DNA of 64,000 bases from Streptomyces lateritius (GTDB lineage Bacteria > Actinomycetota > Actinomycetes > Streptomycetales > Streptomycetaceae). How positions within the stretch are numbered: the first letter of the stretch is position 1; each line of letters opens with the position of its first letter. The DNA is taken from positions 288,095 to 352,094 of the forward strand of contig NZ_BMTO01000007.1 in NCBI RefSeq assembly GCF_014649715.1, written 5' to 3'. Below are positions 57,672 through 64,000 of this stretch, piece after piece. The position numbers were made by a program, and so were the translations under genes. A model generated the notes under the pieces. It was given only the letters and a program-made list of their open reading frames with translations. It did not search any database and was not told the origin of the DNA.

Positions 57672-60353
57672 TCAGTCGCCGCTGGTCCGGGCGGGTGTGT
57701 CGTCGGGATCGAGCGGCTGCTCAGCCCAGATCACCTTGCCCTCGGCCGTGTAACGGGTGCCCCAGCGCCGGGTGAACTGGGAGATCAGGAAGAGTCCGCG
57801 GCCTCCCTCGTCAGTCGTGCGGGCGTGCCGCAGATGGGGCGAGGTACTGCTGGCGTCGAAGACCTCGCAGATGAGGGTGCGTTCGAGGATGAGGCGCAGC
57901 CGGATCGGCCCGGCTGCGTGCCGGATGGCGTTGGTGACGAGCTCGCTGACGACCAGTTCGGTGGTGAACGCCAGCTCCTCCAGTCCCCAGGTGCCCAGTT
58001 GGCGGGCGGCCATCAGGCGGGCGCGGGCGACGACGGCCGGATCGGCGGGCAGGTCCCAGGCGGCGACGTGGCTCGCCGCCAGTCTGCGGGTCCTGACCAT
58101 CAGCAGCGCGGCGTCGTCGGTGTAGGGCCTGCTGGGCGCCAGCTCGTCGACGATCCTGCGGCAGAGCTGGTCGAGCGGCAGTTCGCGTTCGGTGAGGGCG
58201 CGGCGCAGGCCCTCCTTGCCCGCGCCGGGTGCGGCGATCAGACCGTCGGTGTAGAAGGCCAGCACGCTGCCCTCCTCCAGCGGCAGGTCCACGGACTCGA
58301 ACGGCAGTCCGCCGAGGCCGAGGGCGGGGCCGGGCGGAAGGTCGGGGAAGGCGACCGTGCCGTCGGGCGTGACGACGGCGGGCGCGAGGTGGCCGGCGCT
58401 GGCGAGCTCGCAGCGCAGACCGACGGGGTCGTAGACGGCATAGAGGCAGCTGGCTCCGACGGCCCCGGGGCCGGACACGCCGCCCGGGTCGGCCTCATGT
58501 CCCTCCTGTGTCACCTGGATGACGAGGTCGTCGAGGTGGGCCAGGAGTTCCTCGGGCGACAGATCCAGGTCGGCGAGCGTCCGTACCGCCGTACGCAGCT
58601 GCCCCATCGTGGCGGCGGCCTCGATGCCGTGCCCGAGGACCTCGCCGACGACGAGCGCCACCCGGGCTCCGGAGAGCGGAATGACGTCGAACCAGTCGCC
58701 GCCGAGCCCGGACAGTTCGTCGGCCGGCCGGTAGAAGGAGGCCGCTTCGACCGCCTCCTGCGGCGGCACTCCGTGCGGCAGGAGACTGCGCTGCAGGACG
58801 AGGGCGGCGGCGCGCTCGCGGGTGTAACGGCGGGCGTTGTCGAGGCAGACGGCGGCCCGCGCGACGAGTTCCTCGGCGAGGCGCAGATCGTCCTCGTCGA
58901 AGGCCTCGTCGCGTCGCGAGCGGAAGAACGTGGTCACGCCGAGCGTGACGCCTCGAGCGAGGATCGGCACGATGATCGCCGTGTGCGGTACGGCCTCTTC
59001 GGTGCGCGTCCTCGACAGGTCGGCGGCACTCGGCTCCAAAGCCTCGGTGGGCTCGTGAGACGCCTCGCCGAACTCGGGCGGAGGGGCGGAGTCCGGCACG
59101 GGAGCGGACTTCGGCACGCGTTCGGGCGTTGCCGTCGGTGCGGCAGTCGCCGGGAAGACGGGCGTCGCCGGGGATGCGGGCGTCTCCGGTCCCTCGGGGG
59201 TTGCCGGTCGCTCGGGGGTCGCCGCGTCCCTCGTGGCGGGGTCCAGTCGGGTGGCACGCCAGGACGTGCCGTGGGCCAGGCAACCGATCTGGGGCGACCA
59301 CGGCCGGTAGGCGGCGGTCTCCCCCGACTCCAGCGCCGTCTCGGGCGCCTCGCCGCCGGCGCTCAGGCGGCCCGCGCGCACCAGCCGTGCGGCCGTGGCA
59401 CCCGCCGTCGGCCCCGGGGACGGCTCCGCGCCTCTGATCACGGAGTCCAGCAGGTCGACGGCGACGAAGTCCGCCAGGCCGGGTACCGCCACTTCGGCCA
59501 GGTCCTGGGCCGTTCCCATCACGTCCAGGCTGCGCCCGATGCGCTCGCTGGCCCGGGCCATCAGATCGAGCCGCAGGCGCGCCCGATGGCGATCGGTGAT
59601 GTCGACGACGGAGTAACAGACCCCGAGGGGACGGCCGTCGTCGTCGTCGAGCCGGATGAAGGACATCGCGTGAGCGTGGTCGCGGTGCGGGTCCGCGCGG
59701 GTGCGGCCCACGTGCTCGTACCCCATGACCGGCTCTCCGGTCTCCAGCACCTGCCGCATCTTCGATTCGAGCAGTTCGGCGTCCAGGCCGGGCTGGATCT
59801 CCCCGAGCCGCCGGCCGCGGCGCTGCTCGACTGGCCCGCCGCCGAAGTGCTCGAGCGCGGTGTTCGACCACACACACCGCAGCTGGGTGTCCACGAGCGC
59901 CATCCCCACGGGCGACTGGGTCATCATCCGTTCGAGCAGGGCGGGCCCCATGGTCCACTGGCGGGACGGGGACGCACCCACGGCCAGGGCCAGCCAGCGC
60001 GCTCCGCCCGTCTCTGCCGGCAGCGGGAGGACGGTGACGTCCACGGCCACGCCGCGACCGTCCCGGCGATGCGCGAAGAGCACCCCCGACCAGCCGCCCC
60101 GGGACGCGCAGCTCCGGGCGATCCCCGGGACGCGGGCGGCGTCGTCCGGCATCAGCAGGGACGTGACGTGCCGGCCGCGCAGCTCGGACGAAGGGCGGCC
60201 GAGCAGGCGTTCGGCGGCATAAGGGCGCCCGACGACGACACCGCTCCCGTCGAAGAGGAGAACGGCGGAGTCCGGGACGCCGAACGCCGCTGCTCGCCCG
60301 GTACTGGCTGTGCCCTCAGGTCTCCCCACGGCCGTCGGCTCCGTTTCTCGCAC
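57672..60353 (-). CDS. PAS-GAF-SpoIIE phosphatase with HATPase domain
   Basis: An 893-residue multi-domain signalling protein. Order: two PAS domains (about 20-130 and 145-270), a GAF domain (about 285-560) interrupted by a Thr/Pro-rich insert with repeated ATPE/GPETPASPATP units, a SpoIIE/PP2C phosphatase (about 590-770; LGGDWFDVIPL, VGEVLGHGIEAA, AFYTDG), and a C-terminal RsbW-like ATPase (about 775-885; VVSELVTNAIRHA, GRGLFLI). It can both dephosphorylate anti-sigma antagonists and carry an anti-sigma-type kinase. GTG 60353 with AGGGCGGG upstream is preferred; the frame back to 60689 is unlike protein. Confidence 0.92.
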   Translation of the reverse strand: MRETEPTAVGRPEGTASTGRAAAFGVPDSAVLLFDGSGVVVGRPYAAERLLGRPSSELRGRHVTSLLMPDDAARVPGIARSCASRGGWSGVLFAHRRDGRGVAVDVTVLPLPAETGGARWLALAVGASPSRQWTMGPALLERMMTQSPVGMALVDTQLRCVWSNTALEHFGGGPVEQRRGRRLGEIQPGLDAELLESKMRQVLETGEPVMGYEHVGRTRADPHRDHAHAMSFIRLDDDDGRPLGVCYSVVDITDRHRARLRLDLMARASERIGRSLDVMGTAQDLAEVAVPGLADFVAVDLLDSVIRGAEPSPGPTAGATAARLVRAGRLSAGGEAPETALESGETAAYRPWSPQIGCLAHGTSWRATRLDPATRDAATPERPATPEGPETPASPATPVFPATAAPTATPERVPKSAPVPDSAPPPEFGEASHEPTEALEPSAADLSRTRTEEAVPHTAIIVPILARGVTLGVTTFFRSRRDEAFDEDDLRLAEELVARAAVCLDNARRYTRERAAALVLQRSLLPHGVPPQEAVEAASFYRPADELSGLGGDWFDVIPLSGARVALVVGEVLGHGIEAAATMGQLRTAVRTLADLDLSPEELLAHLDDLVIQVTQEGHEADPGGVSGPGAVGASCLYAVYDPVGLRCELASAGHLAPAVVTPDGTVAFPDLPPGPALGLGGLPFESVDLPLEEGSVLAFYTDGLIAAPGAGKEGLRRALTERELPLDQLCRRIVDELAPSRPYTDDAALLMVRTRRLAASHVAAWDLPADPAVVARARLMAARQLGTWGLEELAFTTELVVSELVTNAIRHAAGPIRLRLILERTLICEVFDASSTSPHLRHARTTDEGGRGLFLISQFTRRWGTRYTAEGKVIWAEQPLDPDDTPARTSGD

Positions 60354-60640
60354 CCCCGCCCTTTTTATCCCTTTAGCACACTGTGCCAGCAATACTGTCG
60401 AGCTGCTCGCGGCGACCGGGCGCAAGGCAGCGGGCCGCTTCGCTGACGGCAGGGCCTCGCAGGCGCCAGGTCGTGTCCGGAAAGTAGCGCCGTCCGCCCG
60501 CAGGGCAGGGCCCGCGGCGTCCGGTGCGTGCGATCGCAAGCGGAGGGTCGCCCTCGTACCGGGCGTACTCGGGTGATCCGGACAACGCGGCGAACGTGCG
60601 TGCCAGACACCGCGGGCCAGACGGCACTTCACGGACACGG

Positions 60641-60665
60641 CCCAGGGGCCCAGGGGCCCAGGGGG
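60641..60665. repeat. 8-bp CCCAGGGG tandem repeat
   Basis: Three consecutive CCCAGGGG units. They lie in the 442-base divergent gap between the phosphatase and oxidoreductase genes. The rest of that gap shows only an AT-rich patch at 60360-60395, likely the phosphatase promoter. Confidence 0.75.
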
Positions 60666-60795
60666 CGGCGTCACCCCTTCGGCGGGCAATCCGGGTTTCC
60701 GATCGGTTCTCGGGGTTAGTCAGGTCTCCAGGAGTGAGTCGGCTCTTCCGGAGTAGACGTACTCCACGGACCGACGAACCGGAAGGGCGGGAACC

Positions 60796-62163
60796 GTGAC
60801 GCGACCGAGGATTCTCGTGGTGGGTGCCGGCTTCGCCGGAGTCGCCTGCGTACGACGGCTGGAGCGGCGGCTGACCAGCAGAGAGGCGCAGATCTCGTTG
60901 CTCTCGCCGTTCTCGTACCAGCTCTATCTGCCGCTGCTGCCCCAGGTCGCGGCAGGGGTGCTGACCCCCCAGTCGGTCGCACTGTCGCTTCGGCGCAGCA
61001 AGCGGCACCGCACCCGCATCATCCCGGGCGGCGCCGTCGGCGTGGACGCCAAGGCGAAGGTGTGCGTCGTGCGGACCATCACCGGCGAGCACACCGTGGA
61101 GCCGTACGACCATCTCGTCCTGGCGCCGGGCAGCGTGACCCGTACCTTCGACATCCCCGGTCTGGGCGAACACGCGCGGGGCATGAAGACGCTCGCAGAG
61201 GCCGTCTACATCCGCGACCACGTCATCGCGCAGCTCGATCTCGCCGACGCCAGCCAGGACGAGGCCGAGCGGGCGGCGCGGCTGCAGTTCGTGGTGGTGG
61301 GAGGCGGATACGCGGGGACGGAGACGGCCGCCTGTCTGCAGCGGCTCACGCACAACGCGATCAAGCGCTATCCGCGCCTCGACCCGAAGCTGATCAAGTG
61401 GCACTTGGTGGACATCGCGCCCGCCCTGATGCCTGAACTGGGCGAGAAGCTGGGCCGCGCCGCGCTCGACATTCTCCGCCGTCGCGGGATCGAGGTCTCG
61501 CTGGGCGTGTCGGTGGCCTCCGTGGACGCCGACAACGTGACCCTCACGGACGGGCGGGTGCTGCCCAGCCGGACCCTGATCTGGACGGCCGGTGTCGCCG
61601 CCAGCCCGCTCATCGGCACGCTCGGCGCGGAGACGCACCGGGGCCGCCTCGTGGTCGGGGCCGACATGGTCGTCCCCGGTCTGGACGGCGTCCACGCGCT
61701 CGGCGACGCCGCGGCGGTCCCGGACCTGGCCAAGAAGGAGGACGGCGCGATCTGCCCGCCGACCGCGCAGCACGCCCAGCGCCAGGGACGGCAGGTCGCC
61801 GACAATCTGGTGGCGACCCTGCGCGGTGAACAGACCTACCCGTACGTCCACAAGGATCTCGGTCTGGTGGTGGACCTGGGCGGCAAGGACGGCGTCTCGA
61901 AGCCGCTCGGCGTCGAACTGCACGGCATGCCCGCCCAGGCCGTGGCACGCGCCTACCACTGGGCGGCGCTGCGCACCAACGTCGCCAAGGCCCGTGTGAT
62001 GACGAACTGGCTGCTCAACGCCGTGGCAGGCGACGACTTCGTCCGTACGGGATTCCTGGCGTCCAAGTCCGGGACCCTGTCGGACTTCGAGTACACCGAC
62101 GCCTACCTCACGCCCGAACAGGTGCGGAAGCACATCGCCTCCCTGCGCACCACGCACGGCTGA
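60796..62163 (+). CDS. NDH-2-like NAD(P)/FAD oxidoreductase
   Basis: A 455-residue flavoprotein of the type II NADH dehydrogenase group. The FAD site is ILVVGAGFAGVACVRRLE, the NADH site is FVVVGGGYAGTETAACL, and the second FAD motif is GVHALGDAAAVP; PTAQHAQRQG follows near the quinone site. It would pass electrons from NADH to quinone at the membrane surface without pumping protons. GTG 60796 follows GGAAGGGCGGG. A hairpin ends the unit. Confidence 0.92.
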   Translation: MTRPRILVVGAGFAGVACVRRLERRLTSREAQISLLSPFSYQLYLPLLPQVAAGVLTPQSVALSLRRSKRHRTRIIPGGAVGVDAKAKVCVVRTITGEHTVEPYDHLVLAPGSVTRTFDIPGLGEHARGMKTLAEAVYIRDHVIAQLDLADASQDEAERAARLQFVVVGGGYAGTETAACLQRLTHNAIKRYPRLDPKLIKWHLVDIAPALMPELGEKLGRAALDILRRRGIEVSLGVSVASVDADNVTLTDGRVLPSRTLIWTAGVAASPLIGTLGAETHRGRLVVGADMVVPGLDGVHALGDAAAVPDLAKKEDGAICPPTAQHAQRQGRQVADNLVATLRGEQTYPYVHKDLGLVVDLGGKDGVSKPLGVELHGMPAQAVARAYHWAALRTNVAKARVMTNWLLNAVAGDDFVRTGFLASKSGTLSDFEYTDAYLTPEQVRKHIASLRTTHG

Positions 62164-62173
62164 CGGCGAGGTG

Positions 62174-62208
62174 GGACGGTCGCCGTCGGCAGCCGACGGC
62201 GACCGTCC
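62174..62208. terminator. 17-bp hairpin between convergent genes
   Basis: Arms 62174-62190 and 62192-62208 are complementary over 17 bases around a single A (a few inner pairs open as loop). It separates the convergent oxidoreductase and CorA genes. Confidence 0.8.
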
Positions 62209-62241
62209 GCCGCTGTGGGCGGCCGGTGGTGAGCGTCCCCG

Positions 62242-63330
62242 TCAGAGCCAGCCGTTGCGGCGGAAGCTTCGGTGGAGCAGGAAGCAGGCGGCGGCCATCG
62301 CTCCGACCACGAGCGGGTAGCCGTAGGTCCAGCGCAGCTCCGGCATGTGATCGAAGTTCATCCCGTACACCCCGCAGACCATCGTCGGCACGGCGATGAT
62401 CGCGGCCCAGGCCGTGATCTTGCGCATGTCCTCGTTCTGGGCGACGGTCACCTGGGCGAGATGGGCCTGCAGAATGGAGTCGAGCAGCGCGTCGAACGAC
62501 GTGATCTGTTCCGTGATCCGGGACAGATGGTCCGCGACGTCACGGAAGTACGGCTGAATGTCGGCGCCGATGAGCGGCAGCGGCTGGGAGGCCAGCGTCT
62601 GCAGGGGGCGGTCGAGCGGGGTCACCGCCCGCTTGAGTTCGAGGAGTTCCCGCTTGAGCTGGTAGACCCGGCCGGCGTCGTGGCGGGAGGAGTTCTCGCT
62701 GAAGACGGCGGTCTCCACGGCGTCGATGTCGTTCTGCACGGCGTCGGCGACCGCCAGGTAGTCGTCCACCACATGGTCGGCGATGGCGTGGAGCACCGCC
62801 GCGGGCCCCTTGGCCAACTGTTCCGGGTCCGCCTCCAGCGCCTCCCTCAGCGGACCCAGCGAACCGTGCATGCCGTGCCGGACGGTGATGACGAAGTCCG
62901 AACCGGTGAAGACCATCAGCTCGCCGGTGTCCACGACCTCGCTGGTGGCGGTCAGTTCCTCGTGTTCCACGTAGCGGACCGTCTTGAAGACGGCGAAGAG
63001 CGTGTCGTCGTACCGCTCCAGCTTCGGCCGCTGATGGGCGTGCACGGCGTCCTCGACCGCCAGCGGATGGAGCCCGAACAACTCGGCGAGCCCGGCGAAC
63101 TCCTCCACCGACGGCTCGTGCAGACCGATCCAGACGAAGCCGTCGCCGGACTTGCGGACCCGTCCCACCGCCTCCTGCGCGGGGCACGCCCCCTGCTGCC
63201 GCGCCCCGTCCTCGTACAACACGCAGTTGACGACGGCGCTACCGAGCGGCGAGCGCGCCGGGTGACTCAGGTCGACGGTCCGGCGGTAGGCGCGGCGGAC
63301 GGTGCGCCGGAGGTTGCGGATTATCGGCAC
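62242..63330 (-). CDS. corA: CorA-type magnesium/cobalt transporter
   Basis: A 362-residue pentameric Mg/Co channel of the CorA family. It has a long cytoplasmic N-terminal alpha/beta domain and stalk helix, then two C-terminal transmembrane helices. The signature YGMNF lies at the end of the first (IIAVPTMVCGVYGMNF). The tail after the second helix is basic (HRSFRRNGWL). ATG 63330 is standard. No Mg-responsive leader is evident upstream. Confidence 0.95.
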   Translation of the reverse strand: MPIIRNLRRTVRRAYRRTVDLSHPARSPLGSAVVNCVLYEDGARQQGACPAQEAVGRVRKSGDGFVWIGLHEPSVEEFAGLAELFGLHPLAVEDAVHAHQRPKLERYDDTLFAVFKTVRYVEHEELTATSEVVDTGELMVFTGSDFVITVRHGMHGSLGPLREALEADPEQLAKGPAAVLHAIADHVVDDYLAVADAVQNDIDAVETAVFSENSSRHDAGRVYQLKRELLELKRAVTPLDRPLQTLASQPLPLIGADIQPYFRDVADHLSRITEQITSFDALLDSILQAHLAQVTVAQNEDMRKITAWAAIIAVPTMVCGVYGMNFDHMPELRWTYGYPLVVGAMAAACFLLHRSFRRNGWL

Positions 63331-63564
63331 GTGGGCTCCTCAGGACGATCAGCGGCCAGTGTGCCACCGCGTGCCCCGCACGCGGGAGCCTGCCCCGGGG
63401 GGCCGGCGCCACGGCCGTCGAAGGACGCCACTCCTGACAAATGTCACGTCTTCCTGTGCACGGGATCCTTCTGAAGGCGGAGGGCGGGCCAGGACGGCGA
63501 GGCGAGGATGTGATCACCGCCGAACGCGCGTGACCAGAGCACTGTCGACGAAACCAGGTTCCTC

Positions 63565-64000
63565 ATGTCTTCGCACCGTCCGACCTTCTCCCCCGCCTCC
63601 TCAGCCGCGCTGCGCGGCATACGCCTCTCCGCGGTCGCGGCGGCGACCGTGCTCGCCCTCTCGGCGGCGGCTTTACCCGCACAGGCGGCCGTCTCTTCCC
63701 CCTTCCCCGCCCCCTCCCCCGCCTCCGCTCTCGCGGGCCCTTCCCTCGACCGTGCGGCGCTCCGCGCCTCGCTGGACGCCTTCCACGCTGCGGGCATGTA
63801 CGGCGCCTACTCTTCGGTCCGCGACGGCTCCGCGCGGTGGCGTGGCGCCACCGGTGTCGCGGACATGGACACCGGGCGGCCCATGAGGCCCGACTTCGAG
63901 CACCGGGTCGGCAGCATCACCAAGACCTTCACCGCCGTCGGCGTGCTCCAGCAGGTCGGCGCGGGCCGCGTCGACCTCGACGCTCCGATCGGACGCTATC
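63565..64000 (+). CDS. secreted beta-lactamase-family serine hydrolase (3' end outside window)
   Basis: The first 145 residues of an exported serine hydrolase. The signal peptide (about 1-41) ends at AQA. The mature part begins with FHAAGMYGAYSSVRDG, and the SxxK motif is SITK in HRVGSITKTFTAVGVL, as in D-alanyl-D-alanine carboxypeptidases of class C type. Codon 37 (63673-63675) is TTA, the bldA-dependent leucine codon, inside the signal peptide. The ATG at 63565 has only a weak CCAGG upstream. The gene runs off the window end. Confidence 0.85.
   Translation, partial: MSSHRPTFSPASSAALRGIRLSAVAAATVLALSAAALPAQAAVSSPFPAPSPASALAGPSLDRAALRASLDAFHAAGMYGAYSSVRDGSARWRGATGVADMDTGRPMRPDFEHRVGSITKTFTAVGVLQQVGAGRVDLDAPIGRY

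Noticed and set aside
60354..60795. Hidden gene in the 442-base divergent gap
   Set aside because: No frame has protein-like composition with a ribosome site; only an AT-rich promoter patch and an 8-bp repeat are seen.

Overview
The window is very G+C-rich DNA with frequent GTG starts, a WhiB-like protein, a large LuxR (LAL) regulator, RsbW/SpoIIE-type regulators, sugar ABC transporters without their own ATPase, and rare TTA codons confined to two genes. All of this points to a Streptomyces or close relative. I see no rRNA, CRISPR array, integrase, transposase or polyketide/peptide synthase. The gene content looks like an accessory or arm region devoted to plant-polymer use and signalling.

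Layout. 0-7 kb: a decayed beta-helix glycoside hydrolase, a GH16-like protein, a class-C-type serine hydrolase, a YihY/BrkB membrane protein read through into a PRC-barrel domain, the stub of an alpha-glucosidase, and the glycogen debranching enzyme glgX. 7-17 kb: WhiB-like protein, RsbW-like ATPase, SigB/SigF-family sigma factor, a cutinase of the PET-hydrolase type, a TTA-containing LAL regulator, a DUF1206 protein, a second RsbW-like ATPase, a fused PAP2-diacylglycerol kinase and an aldo/keto reductase. 17-31 kb: DUF6328 protein, metallophosphoesterase, TetR, amidohydrolase, XRE regulator, NAD(P)H oxidoreductase, Ser/Thr kinase, a secreted metal-hydrolase with a discoidin domain, a second TetR, and a frameshifted large gene directly abutted by a tRNA-Pro-like element. 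31-35 kb: a split diacylglycerol kinase/PAP2 operon, an isochorismatase-like hydrolase and a P450.

35-54 kb is the metabolic core. A secreted pectate lyase and a pectate lyase-pectin methylesterase fusion attack homogalacturonan. A LacI regulator, binding protein, two permeases, GH42 beta-galactosidase and secreted GH53 endo-galactanase form a galactan-use locus controlled by two 14-bp operators. Together they would strip pectin backbone and galactan side chains and import the products. Between them lie a PadR unit, small membrane proteins, a DJ-1-like protein, an SGNH hydrolase, a SnoaL-like protein and the DUF5997/HTH-less LysR-like pair.

53-64 kb: an HTH + Clp-N gene pair facing a 52-bp perfect palindrome, an L,D-transpeptidase, a small unknown protein, a carboxylesterase, a PAS-GAF-SpoIIE-HATPase phosphatase, an NDH-2-like oxidoreductase, CorA, and the 5' part of a secreted serine hydrolase with a TTA codon in its signal peptide. 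The most unusual items are the HTH/Clp-N palindrome unit, the tRNA-Pro-like element with a non-standard T-loop, the cutinase, the lyase-esterase fusion, and the YihY-PRC read-through across a hairpin.
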